Shown here piece by piece: positions 34,011 through 42,511 of a DNA stretch of 64,000 nucleotides. The position numbers and the translations under genes are program-made. The stretch's first letter is position 1. The number at the start of each line of letters is the position of its first letter. Source of the stretch: Ktedonobacterales bacterium (GTDB lineage Bacteria > Chloroflexota > Ktedonobacteria > Ktedonobacterales > DATBGS01); the NCBI GenBank assembly GCA_036557285.1, contig DATBHW010000040.1, positions 62,001 through 126,000 on the forward strand, written 5' to 3'. The notes below the pieces were generated by a model. The model had not been told where the DNA came from. It was given only the letters and a program-made list of their open reading frames with translations, and ran no database searches.

Positions 34011-35468
34011 ATGACTGAAGAACGGTACGTGGAAGACCTGGCAGATAAAGACGATTTTTCGCAGTGGTATCTGGATGTGATTCGCAAAGCCCAGCTTGCC
34101 GATGAATCGCCTGTGCGCGGCTGTATGATTATCCGGCCTTATGGCTACGCGCTCTGGGAGAATATGCAGCGCCTGCTGGATGATCGGATTAAGGCGACGG
34201 GACACCAGAACGCCTATTTCCCGCTCTTTATCCCTGAGAGCTTCCTGAAAAAAGAGGCTGAGCATGTCGAGGGCTTCGCCCCCGAAGTGGCCTGGGTGAC
34301 ACGCGGCGGCGGCGAAGAACTGACGGAGCCGCTGGCGATTCGCCCGACCTCCGAAGCCATCATTGGATATATGTATGCGAAATGGGTGCAATCCTATCGT
34401 GATCTGCCGCTGCTCTATAATCAGTGGGCCAACGTGGTGCGCTGGGAGAGGCGCACGCGCCCCTTTTTGCGTACCTCTGAATTTCTCTGGCAGGAAGGAC
34501 ATACCGCGCATCGCACCGAGGAGGAGGCAGAGGCTGAGACGCTGAAAATCCTGATTGATGTGTATCAGGATTTCATTGAGAAAGAACTGGCGATACCCGT
34601 TATTACGGGCCAGAAATCGGACGCCGAGCGTTTTGCTGGCGCGGCGCGCACCTACTCGCTTGAGGCGATGATGGGCGACGGCAAGGCGCTTCAGGCGGGG
34701 ACTTCGCATAATCTGGGGCAGAACTTCGCCAAAGGCTTTGGCATACAGTTTCAGGATATAGACGCCGAGCGCAAATATGTCTGGACAACCAGTTGGGGCG
34801 CGAGTACGCGGCTGGTTGGCGGGGTGATTATGGTGCATGGCGACGAGTCCGGGTTGCAGATGCCGCCCAGGGTCGCGCCATTTCAGGTGGTGATCGTGCC
34901 TATCTGGCGCAAGGAGCCGGAGCGCGAGGCGGTGGCGCAGGCTGTCGCTGGCCTGGAGGAACAACTGCGCCGCGCTAGCCTGCGCATTCATACCGATTGG
35001 CGCGAGGAGACGCCGGGCTATAAGTTCAACGATTGGGAACTGCGCGGCGTGCCGCTGCGGCTGGAGGTTGGCCCCAAAGATGTGCAGAATCATCAGGCGG
35101 TGCTGGTGCGGCGCGATAGCCGACCACGCGCCAAAGAGATGATCACGCAGGACCAGATTGCCAGGCGGGCGCAGCAATTGTTAGAGGAGATTCAGCAGAA
35201 CCTGTACCAGCGGGCGCTGGACTTCAGGCAGAGCCGTACCTATCGCGCCGACGATTTTGCGACGCTGGAGCGGCTGATGGCTGATCGAGAGCATCTAGGG
35301 TTTGTGGAAGCCTGGTGGTGTGGCGATGGCGTCTGCGAAGCGGAGGTGAAAGCGAAGACCCAGGCGACAATTCGCAATCTGCCGCTGTCCCAGCCGGGCG
35401 GCGAAGGCAAGTGCATCTATTGTGGCCGCCAGGCGAGCCGTTGGGCGATTTTTGCCAAAGCCTATTAG
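34011..35468 (+). CDS. proS: Prolyl-tRNA synthetase, archaeal/eukaryote-like type (ProS type 3)
   Basis: 485 residues. Class II synthetase charging tRNA-Pro. Motif 1 region is RGCMIIRPYGYALWENMQ, motif 2 is RWERRTRPFLRTSEFLWQEGHTAH, motif 3 lies in the SWGASTRLVGGVIMVHGD region, and GTSHNLGQNFAKGF is the Pro-binding loop. It lacks the long bacterial editing insertion. It ends with the type 3 C-terminal zinc-like domain (GKCIYCGRQASRWAIFAKAY). AAGGAG lies five bases before ATG 34011. It has its own promoter. Confidence 0.97.
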   Translation: MTEERYVEDLADKDDFSQWYLDVIRKAQLADESPVRGCMIIRPYGYALWENMQRLLDDRIKATGHQNAYFPLFIPESFLKKEAEHVEGFAPEVAWVTRGGGEELTEPLAIRPTSEAIIGYMYAKWVQSYRDLPLLYNQWANVVRWERRTRPFLRTSEFLWQEGHTAHRTEEEAEAETLKILIDVYQDFIEKELAIPVITGQKSDAERFAGAARTYSLEAMMGDGKALQAGTSHNLGQNFAKGFGIQFQDIDAERKYVWTTSWGASTRLVGGVIMVHGDESGLQMPPRVAPFQVVIVPIWRKEPEREAVAQAVAGLEEQLRRASLRIHTDWREETPGYKFNDWELRGVPLRLEVGPKDVQNHQAVLVRRDSRPRAKEMITQDQIARRAQQLLEEIQQNLYQRALDFRQSRTYRADDFATLERLMADREHLGFVEAWWCGDGVCEAEVKAKTQATIRNLPLSQPGGEGKCIYCGRQASRWAIFAKAY

Positions 35469-35558
35469 GTTGCTTGCTGGGGCGATGTAACTTCTGCTGC
35501 CTGATTTGCGTACAGGGAGTACAGAAGAAGCAAAGGGGATAGTACGAGCAAAGTACTT

Positions 35559-36000
35559 CCCCTCGTTTTATGTCAGATACCCTATCGCTCAAGCGAGGGG
35601 TTTGTAGCCAGCCTCCATCTCAATTCACCAGCGTCCAGGAGGGTTCTGATGCTTCAACTTCGTAGACCGCTACATGGTTCTGCAACCGTGCAACTGGGCG
35701 CTCTGACAACGCGCCCGTCCTGGCCCAGCATGCCGAGTCAGGAGCGTTCTTCTATGCAGCCTGCGCTTTCGCCTGTGCTCCTGCGCATGGCAGTGTCCGT
35801 CGCTCAGCCGTGGTGTCCTCCAACCAACCCGCTTCCTATCATCGGGTGGTTGCCTTGCGCAAACCGTCTCTCTTGCCTACCTGGCACGTCCATGCTGGAC
35901 CTACGGCAAGTGTCTAAGCGCAGCCGGAGTATACCAGATGAGGAACGTGTGTGCAAGCGTGTCGGGCGGCCATTCCTCCCCCTGCTTAACAGCAGGGGAC
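35559..36000. mobile_element. Candidate non-autonomous palindrome-ended element (IS200/IS605-like relic)
   Basis: This 570-base gap has no convincing gene. One side has a hairpin at 35580-35600 (CCCT-AT-CGC / GCG-AGGG), and CCCCTCG at 35559-35565 can also pair with the same CGAGGGG. The other side has a perfect 8-bp hairpin with a TAAC loop at 35979-35998 (CCCCTGCT / AGCAGGGG). Subterminal hairpins of this kind flank IS200/IS605 elements and their gene-less derivatives. The open frame at 35649-36020 shows no transposase motif. The alternative is a structured leader of the following permease gene. Confidence 0.35.
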
Positions 36001-36036
36001 TCCTGGCTCGCCCTTGGTGAAGAAGGTGTCAGCCCG

Positions 36037-38862
36037 ATGAAACTCAAGCTGTACCTCAGCTATACCAGCCGCTCCCTGCTGCGCGGGGGTAGCCGAACCA
36101 TTCTGGCGGTCTTTTGCGTTGCGGTTGGCGTGATGGCAATCGTGGCCCTTCAACTGGTTGGATTGATGATCAACACCGCGCTGACGGGCAATATCCGCGA
36201 ACTGAACGGCGGTGACGTTTCCATTTCCTCAGGAACAGGCAATTTCAGCGAAAGCGATCTGCATTTTTTTACGGACCTGAAAACCAGGGGAGAGATTACG
36301 GGATTTACCGCCTATAGCGATGAGCGTGCGACGACTTTTACTACCGATGAGCGTTCGCTGCCCATTGGCCTGCGTCTGGTGAATACATCGGCCAGCAGCG
36401 CCGCAGGCGCGACGTATCCTCTGCTGGGAACGCCTGCCATGCTCCTGCCCGATGGGGCTGATTTCCAGCAAGTGCTGCGGGCCAATCCCAAAAATGCGAT
36501 TGTGACCAGGACGCTCTTTGATGAGTTTGGCGGCAGCCTCGGCGATACGGTGCGCGTGACCAGTGCTTTAAGCCCCGGAAATACGGTGGTCGTGACCGTC
36601 AGGATAGCGGGAGTGCTGGCCGAAACCGGAGCCTTCGCGGGTGGGGAATCGCTGATGATTATTTCACGCGATACCTATCACGCGGCAGCGCCAGATCAGC
36701 CCCAACTCTATAATACCGTCAATGTCACCACAACCACTGCGGCGCAAGCCACTCAGGTGAAGCAGGAGGTACAGGACCGCTTCCCGCTGGCGAGCGCGAC
36801 GACAGCGGAAGAGGCGCTCCAGCAAAATCAGCAGGGCGTGGATTTCATTCGCAAGTTTCTGGAGATCGTGGGTCTGATGGCGCTGCTGATTGGGGGAGTT
36901 GGCATCGTCAATACGATGCAGGTCATCTTGCGGCGCAGGCGGGTTGAGATTGCGATGCTGAAAACAACGGGCTATCAGCGTCGTGATCTGTACACGCTGT
37001 TTGGGTTGGAGGCCGGGCTGCTGGGAATTATCGGGGGAGTGACGGGGGCATTGGCAGGCATCGGCTTGAGCTATGCCATCAAGCGGGTGGTGGAAAACGC
37101 GCTTCACCTGCAACTGACCTATGTGCTGGACTGGCCGACTGTCGTCTCAGGCGTTGTCGTGGGACTGGTCACGGCCCTTATTTTTGGTTTGCTGCCGATT
37201 GTCAAAGCTGCTGGTATTCGCCCTCAGAACGTGCTGCGCGAACTGGATGAGGGGCGCGGCCTTGGCAGCCTCCTCTTGACCATTGGGCTGCTGGCGCTGC
37301 TTTCGCTGCTCTTCTTCTTGCTCGCCTTTGTGATTATGAACGACCTCCTCTTGAGCCTGGAGGTCGTGTATGGCACGCTGATTTTGCTCGGCCTGTTGAG
37401 CTTCGGCTTCGCTCTGGTTGTCCTGGCAATTAGCCTGCTGCCGGTGCCGGAACGGCTCTCGTGGCCCTATCTCCTGCTGGTGAGCGCGGCGGTGGGGATT
37501 TCGGTGGCGCTGGTGGTGTTCGCGCCGGGTTTTGGCGCGTTGGTTCTGCTGGCTACTGTGCTGGGCTATGTGGTCGTCTTTTTGCCGCGCACCTGGAAAG
37601 CGAATGTCAAGCTGTCGTTCCGCAACATGGGCCGACAGAAGACGCGAACTGTGACTACATTGCTCGCCTTATTTGTCGGGGTGTTTGCCATCGGCCTGAT
37701 TCTGGTGCTGGGGCAGGATATTAGCGCGAAGCTGCAAAATGGCATCGCCACGCAGTTACCCTATAATGTGATTGCCGGATTGCCCTCGACACAGCGCCAG
37801 AAGATTGACGCGCAGCTTCCCACGTTGCCTGGCCTGCAAAAGCGCCTGGTGGTGAACTTCGCGCAGTTTGTGCCGGAGTGTATCAATGGCCGCCCGCTTC
37901 CCAGCTTCCTGACGCCTGATACCGATCCAGATCGAGCGGGTCTGCTGAGCAGTATGCAAGGCTATAACCTGAGTCAATATCCTGAAGGGCCGCCAGGAAT
38001 TACGCTGGCGAAGAAGGGCCGCGATGGCGCTGATCTCTCCACGGGCCGCACGCTCGCTGCCAGCGACAGCGAAACCACCAATGTTCTGGCGAATGCGCGT
38101 CTGGCGGCGGCTCCTTTCCATTTGCGAGTCGGAAATCAGGTCACGGTGGTCAATCCCCTGCTCGGTGGGTCGCAGGGGAGCGGCGAGGCAGGGAAGATCA
38201 ACTGCTCACAACTACAAACAGCAAAGAACGCTCAAATGCTCACTATTGTTGGCTTCTACAGCGCGAGCTTTCGGAACCTCCAGGTTGGAACGCTGCTTGG
38301 GAGCGAGCATCTGGCCGCTGCGCTGGGTGGGCCAGGGACGCAAACGGTTTATTACCTCAAGATTGATGTCAATCAGACGGGGGCAGCGGTGCGCACCCTT
38401 GGCCGCGCCGCGCCAGCAGCGTTTATCCTGAATATTGCTGATGTTGGCGTCATCATTCAGCAGTTTTTGGATGACATCGTGATCGCTCTGACCTCGATTG
38501 CCGCTCTGGCGCTGCTGGCGGGCATCATCATTATCGCCAACGCGGTGGGGCTGGCGATGCTGGAGCGGCGGCGCGAGATAGGTATTCTGAAATCGGTGGG
38601 CTATACCAGCCGCACAGTGCTGGGGCAGGTCTTGCTCGAAAATGGCCTGATAGGTGGCCTGGGAGGGCTGCTGGCAATGGCGCTGGTGACACTGATGGTC
38701 TTTGTTCTGAGCAAGCTGGTCTTTAAGACTGATTTAGGGGTCGGCGTGCCGATTACCTTGGCGATTGTGATGGGTACGACGATGCTGGCAATGGTGATGG
38801 CGTCCTTGGTCGCCTGGCGAGCAACGCGAGTGAGGCCGTTAGAAGTCCTGCGCTATGAGTAG
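36037..38862 (+). CDS. Large FtsX/MacB-type ABC transporter permease
   Basis: 941 residues. It has the duplicated permease layout: an N-terminal helix with MacB-like periplasmic domain (about 1-270), an FtsX domain with three helices (VGLMALLIGGVGIVNTMQVILRRRRVEIAMLKTTGYQRRDL), and a middle block of helices. A second periplasmic domain (about 580-800) and a second FtsX domain follow (LALLAGIIIIANAVGLAMLERRREIGILKSVGYTSR), ending ATRVRPLEVLRYE. Such permeases work with a LolD/MacB-like ATPase in lipid or lipoprotein export, but no ATPase gene is in the window. ATG 36037 is chosen by homology of MKLKLYLSYTSRSLLRGGSRTILAV to family N-termini. Confidence 0.9.
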   Translation: MKLKLYLSYTSRSLLRGGSRTILAVFCVAVGVMAIVALQLVGLMINTALTGNIRELNGGDVSISSGTGNFSESDLHFFTDLKTRGEITGFTAYSDERATTFTTDERSLPIGLRLVNTSASSAAGATYPLLGTPAMLLPDGADFQQVLRANPKNAIVTRTLFDEFGGSLGDTVRVTSALSPGNTVVVTVRIAGVLAETGAFAGGESLMIISRDTYHAAAPDQPQLYNTVNVTTTTAAQATQVKQEVQDRFPLASATTAEEALQQNQQGVDFIRKFLEIVGLMALLIGGVGIVNTMQVILRRRRVEIAMLKTTGYQRRDLYTLFGLEAGLLGIIGGVTGALAGIGLSYAIKRVVENALHLQLTYVLDWPTVVSGVVVGLVTALIFGLLPIVKAAGIRPQNVLRELDEGRGLGSLLLTIGLLALLSLLFFLLAFVIMNDLLLSLEVVYGTLILLGLLSFGFALVVLAISLLPVPERLSWPYLLLVSAAVGISVALVVFAPGFGALVLLATVLGYVVVFLPRTWKANVKLSFRNMGRQKTRTVTTLLALFVGVFAIGLILVLGQDISAKLQNGIATQLPYNVIAGLPSTQRQKIDAQLPTLPGLQKRLVVNFAQFVPECINGRPLPSFLTPDTDPDRAGLLSSMQGYNLSQYPEGPPGITLAKKGRDGADLSTGRTLAASDSETTNVLANARLAAAPFHLRVGNQVTVVNPLLGGSQGSGEAGKINCSQLQTAKNAQMLTIVGFYSASFRNLQVGTLLGSEHLAAALGGPGTQTVYYLKIDVNQTGAAVRTLGRAAPAAFILNIADVGVIIQQFLDDIVIALTSIAALALLAGIIIIANAVGLAMLERRREIGILKSVGYTSRTVLGQVLLENGLIGGLGGLLAMALVTLMVFVLSKLVFKTDLGVGVPITLAIVMGTTMLAMVMASLVAWRATRVRPLEVLRYE

Positions 38863-38869
38863 CCAGTCT

Positions 38870-40684
38870 TTAGCTCAGGCAGCGCAGCAGCACCCCTGAT
38901 TCACCAACGGCCCAGACCTCCTGATCGTGGTGGAAAGCCACGCTGTAGAGCGTTTGGGTCGTGGGCGCCGGGCTGCTGGAGGGCGCCCACTGGCCCTTAA
39001 GGAACCGTAAGATAACGCCTCGGCTGCCCACAGCCCAGCCTTCGCCCTGGCTGTTGAAGGCAATAGCGCGCAGGGCGGGGGCATTCACGTCCGGCCCGCG
39101 CACCCAGGATGAGCCAGTGTAATAGAGTAAAGCGCCGCCGTCGCCAACCGCCCAGGCGTCTCCATTCGGAGTGAAGGCCACGCCAAAGAGATCGTTCCAA
39201 TCGGGGGAAGGTTCGTGCAGCCAGAACCCTTCATGGAGGCGTAGAATCAAGCCCTCGCTGCCAACTGCCCACCCCTGACCCTGAGCGTTGACGGCCAGCC
39301 CATAGATGACATGGCGTGTGTGTGTGGCCGCAGGGGTCATGGCTCCATTGTTGAGCGCCAGCATAGCGCCGGAGCTTCCCGCGAGCCAGCCCTCTTTTGG
39401 GCCGCTCAGGGCCAGAGCGTAGTATGAATCGCCGTCAGGTGAAGGAAGCGAGTTCCAGCGTCCCAGGCCATAATGGAGGATAGCGCCCTGGGCGCCAGCG
39501 GCCCAGATATTCTGACCACGCAGGGCGATGGCGTGTAGGGTGTCGGCGGTAGGTGAGGCGAGCGCCACCCAGTTGCCGGTCACGTTGACCAGGATCGTTC
39601 CATTCGCGCCACACGCCGCTAACCCTTCGGCGGCTGTTCCACCCAGCGCATAGAGTGTATGAGTGGTTGGGCTGGGGATGACTTCCCAGGTATGCTGGCG
39701 TCGCGCAGGCGGCGCGGAAGCGAAGATAGGCCGGGTCGGCGTGGCATGAATGGGGCCAGTCATCCCAGGGACTGGCAGGGTAGCGCCGCAGCAATCACAA
39801 AAACCCAAGCCGACTTTGCGGGGTGCTGCGCAGGATGGGCAGGTTGGCCCGCGAAAATATGGTCCGGCAGCCGCGTGACCCCGTTCTAGCTCGCGTTGCA
39901 GGTCCAGAGCCGATTGGTAGCGCGCCTCGGTGTGCATGCTTAACGAGCGCAGGATGATACGGTCCATGCCTGGTGAGATGGCAGGATTGACCTGCTGGGG
40001 AGGGACAAGCGGGTCATTGACTGCGCGCGCGGGCGCATCTGGCGGCACAACGCCAGTCAGCAGGTTGTAGAGTGTGGCCCCCAGGGCGTACATATCGGAA
40101 CGAGCATCAGTCCGGCCACGCCCGTATTGCTCAATGGGCGAAAAGCCATCGGAGACTGCACGAGCGGCCAGCACAGTTTCCTGGGTTGGGTGGTAGACCT
40201 TGGCTAGCCCAAAATCTACCAGCACAGGCTGTCCATTGGTGCGTATTTTAATATTGGCCGGCTTGATGTCTCGATGAATCACTGGAGGCTGGCGAGCGTG
40301 CATCAGAGCAAGCGCGCCGCAAAGCTGCGAAATCCACTGGCGCACCAGCAATTCTGGGAGTGGGCCGTCACGGTTGAGCTGGGTTTCCAGGTCTTCGCCC
40401 TCGATAAACTCCATGACGAGATACAGGCCGCGCTCCTCCTCGAAGTAATCCCAGACTTCAGGAAGATAGGGGTGTTCCAGGCCGGCGAGGATTTCGGCTT
40501 CGAGGCGAAATTGCACCGCAGCCGCGCTGGAGGTGTCGAAGGTTTCTTTCACCGCGCACAGCCGTCTGGCAAGGTGCAGGTCGCGGGCGCGGTAGACCGC
40601 GCCGAAGCCGCCCTCTCCCAGCAGGTCTTCGATGAGATAACGTCCCTGGAGCAGAGCGCCAGGATTCAACGGTTGGTAGCTCAT
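38870..40684 (-). CDS. Ser/Thr protein kinase with zinc ribbon and C-terminal beta-propeller
   Basis: 604 residues. Kinase domain at about 12-270: glycine loop LLGEGGFGAVYRA, Lys in CAVKET, catalytic HRDIKPANIKI, DFGLAKV, and SDMYALGATLY. All catalytic residues are present. A double zinc ribbon follows (CPSCAAPRK...FCDCCGATLP). The last 270 residues contain at least six repeats of the form W-A-V/A-G-x2-G-x-I/L-L, as in photosystem II stability factor YCF48-like or BNR-like propellers. No membrane segment is seen. It lies 81 bases downstream of the PHP gene on the same strand. Confidence 0.93.
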   Translation of the reverse strand: MSYQPLNPGALLQGRYLIEDLLGEGGFGAVYRARDLHLARRLCAVKETFDTSSAAAVQFRLEAEILAGLEHPYLPEVWDYFEEERGLYLVMEFIEGEDLETQLNRDGPLPELLVRQWISQLCGALALMHARQPPVIHRDIKPANIKIRTNGQPVLVDFGLAKVYHPTQETVLAARAVSDGFSPIEQYGRGRTDARSDMYALGATLYNLLTGVVPPDAPARAVNDPLVPPQQVNPAISPGMDRIILRSLSMHTEARYQSALDLQRELERGHAAAGPYFRGPTCPSCAAPRKVGLGFCDCCGATLPVPGMTGPIHATPTRPIFASAPPARRQHTWEVIPSPTTHTLYALGGTAAEGLAACGANGTILVNVTGNWVALASPTADTLHAIALRGQNIWAAGAQGAILHYGLGRWNSLPSPDGDSYYALALSGPKEGWLAGSSGAMLALNNGAMTPAATHTRHVIYGLAVNAQGQGWAVGSEGLILRLHEGFWLHEPSPDWNDLFGVAFTPNGDAWAVGDGGALLYYTGSSWVRGPDVNAPALRAIAFNSQGEGWAVGSRGVILRFLKGQWAPSSSPAPTTQTLYSVAFHHDQEVWAVGESGVLLRCLS

Positions 40685-40765
40685 CCGCCCTGCTTGCCTC
40701 CATCAAACGATATACAACGCTGCTCGTGTACACGAGCAGCAGCGGTAACGACGGGATAGGATCAG

Positions 40766-41620
40766 CTAATGGTCCAGCAGCACATTACAGCGGTTGAGCA
40801 AAGCGGCGCTCAGGCTGGCCTGATGGGCGATAGGATAGCGATGGCGTGGGCCATGAGAATCTGATCCGGTGCTGGTGAGCCAACCCCGGCGCGTGACATA
40901 GGCTTGAAAGTCAGCCACTTGCTCAGTCGAGTGCGAGGGATGGACGACCTCGATCCCATCAAGGGGAACTTGCTCTGAGACCTGATCTAATAACTCGGTG
41001 GTATACAGAGTGAACCCGGTTTCGCGGCGTCCGGGGTGGGCAATCAGCGCGAACCCACCGGCCTGGTGCGCGGCAGCGACGGCCTCGGCCATATCGGCCA
41101 TGATGGAGCGAAAACCGGCATCGGTCATAATTTTCAGCGCCTCCTGAAAGTGTTGAGCCTGACCATGTGCCTGGAGGAGACGAGCATTATCTACAGGCCG
41201 CACAAGATCGCCGTTTTGCTCCGCCAGTACCTCAGCCTGACGCGGAAATTCATAGCCGCGCCGCCGGAGTTCCTGATAAACCGCCTGGGTGTTCTCTAGC
41301 TGGCGCTGCACTGTTTTTTGCAGCAGAGACTTGAACTCTGCGTTAGCAGAATCAATGCCATAACAGAGGACGTGGCCCATTTTGCCTTCCCATTCGGTGG
41401 TCACTTCTACGCCCGCCAGCACAGGAATGCCAACCTGACGGCCAAGCGCCTGCATTTCTTCGATACGGTCTATGCGATCATGGTCGGTCACGGAGACTAA
41501 CGCGAAATGATGTTCGGCAAGATAAGCAAAGAGTTCTTCGGGGCGCCAGTGGCCGTCGCTGTAGGTCGTGTGCATATGAAGGTCAATAGGGGCGTCGCGG
41601 GTAATATAGATGGGTTCCAA
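40766..41620 (-). CDS. PHP-domain metal-dependent phosphoesterase
   Basis: 284 residues. Metal-binding motifs of the PHP family are present: DLHMHTTYSDGHW near the N-terminus, VSVTDHDRID, GVEVTTEWEGKMGHVLCYG, and the C-terminal GSDSHGPRH. ALIAHPGRRE supplies another His. Related proteins hydrolyse 3',5'-nucleoside bisphosphates or histidinol phosphate; the substrate here is not determinable. It shares a divergent promoter region with the HIT gene. Confidence 0.92.
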   Translation of the reverse strand: MEPIYITRDAPIDLHMHTTYSDGHWRPEELFAYLAEHHFALVSVTDHDRIDRIEEMQALGRQVGIPVLAGVEVTTEWEGKMGHVLCYGIDSANAEFKSLLQKTVQRQLENTQAVYQELRRRGYEFPRQAEVLAEQNGDLVRPVDNARLLQAHGQAQHFQEALKIMTDAGFRSIMADMAEAVAAAHQAGGFALIAHPGRRETGFTLYTTELLDQVSEQVPLDGIEVVHPSHSTEQVADFQAYVTRRGWLTSTGSDSHGPRHRYPIAHQASLSAALLNRCNVLLDH

Positions 41621-41697
41621 TCAGGTACTCCTCAAGCTCTCAGAGATCGCTGTTTGCTCGTTGAAAATGGGTATTGTCTGGTGTGATGGTATAGCAC

Positions 41698-41706
41698 AGT
41701 ATAGCA
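41698..41706 (-). promoter_or_regulatory. Extended -10 promoter of the PHP gene
   Basis: On the minus strand TGCTATACT (41706-41698); a second TATACC follows 8 bases later. Predicted leader is about 70 bases. It diverges from the HIT promoter 33 bases away. Confidence 0.45.
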
Positions 41707-41738
41707 TACTAGCCAACCTTTCTACCAACATGCCGATG

Positions 41739-41747
41739 TGATATGAT
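41739..41747 (+). promoter_or_regulatory. Extended -10 promoter placing the transcript start at the HIT start codon
   Basis: TGATATGAT at 41739-41747 ends six bases before the ATG at 41754. Transcription would therefore start at or next to the A of the ATG, predicting a leaderless mRNA. No Shine-Dalgarno fits in the gap. Confidence 0.5.
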
Positions 41748-41753
41748 CGGGTC

Positions 41754-42260
41754 ATGGAACACTTATGGGCGCCCTGGCGCATGGCCTATATTAACACAAG
41801 TGGCGAAACTGAGGGGTGTATTTTCTGTACCCAACCGGCTCAGGGGCGCGATGAGGACTACTACATCCTTTATCGCAGTGAGCATTGTTTTGTCATGCTG
41901 AATATCTACCCCTATAACAACGGGCATCTGATGATTGCGCCTTTTCAACATGTCCCCAGCATTGAGGAGTTAGATGCAGCGACGCTCACCGATCTGATGG
42001 CGACTGCCCAACGCTGCCTGCACGCTTTCCGGGTTGCTATGCAGCCACATGGCTTTAACATGGGTATTAACCAGGGGCGGGTTGCCGGGGCAGGGATTGC
42101 CGATCATGTGCATTTTCATATCGTGCCTCGCTGGAATGGCGATACCAATTTCATGCCGGTGCTGGCTGATGTCAAGGTCATGCCCGATTATCTACGCAAT
42201 ACCTATCAGCAACTGCGTCAGGCGTTTACCGCTATTGAGGGCGATTCCCCGGTTCGCTGA
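41754..42260 (+). CDS. HIT-family nucleotide hydrolase/phosphorylase
   Basis: 168 residues. The histidine triad is DHVHFHIVPRW (H-x-H-x-H). MEHLWAPWRMAYI is the usual N-terminus of Ap4A-phosphorylase-like HIT proteins, so ATG 41754 is firm. CIFC near residue 25 and the later metal ligands resemble the zinc-binding subgroup. Substrates in the family are dinucleoside polyphosphates or AMP conjugates. Probably translated from a leaderless mRNA. Confidence 0.93.
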   Translation: MEHLWAPWRMAYINTSGETEGCIFCTQPAQGRDEDYYILYRSEHCFVMLNIYPYNNGHLMIAPFQHVPSIEELDAATLTDLMATAQRCLHAFRVAMQPHGFNMGINQGRVAGAGIADHVHFHIVPRWNGDTNFMPVLADVKVMPDYLRNTYQQLRQAFTAIEGDSPVR

Positions 42261-42511
42261 TCAGCCAGATCACATCAGGCTGCTGATTGGTTCGCTTCCC
42301 TTTGTCCAGATGACTCATCCATCGCGCCTGGGCTGTTTTTCGTACAATGTTACAAATGCCATAACTCAACCGTGTATATTTAAGAGCAAGGACACGGACG
42401 AGCGTGACAGACCCATCCTTTCGGTGGCTCATATACGAAGCGCCAGGCGCGGAGGGTGAGGGTAGGGGTGCGCGGGCAAAGCGGGCATAGTTGTACAAAG
42501 GGCAATAAGCA

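Noticed and set aside
35649-36020. 123-codon open frame between proS and the permease
   Set aside because: Proline/serine-rich with no recognisable motif; it overlaps hairpins and runs almost into the permease start.
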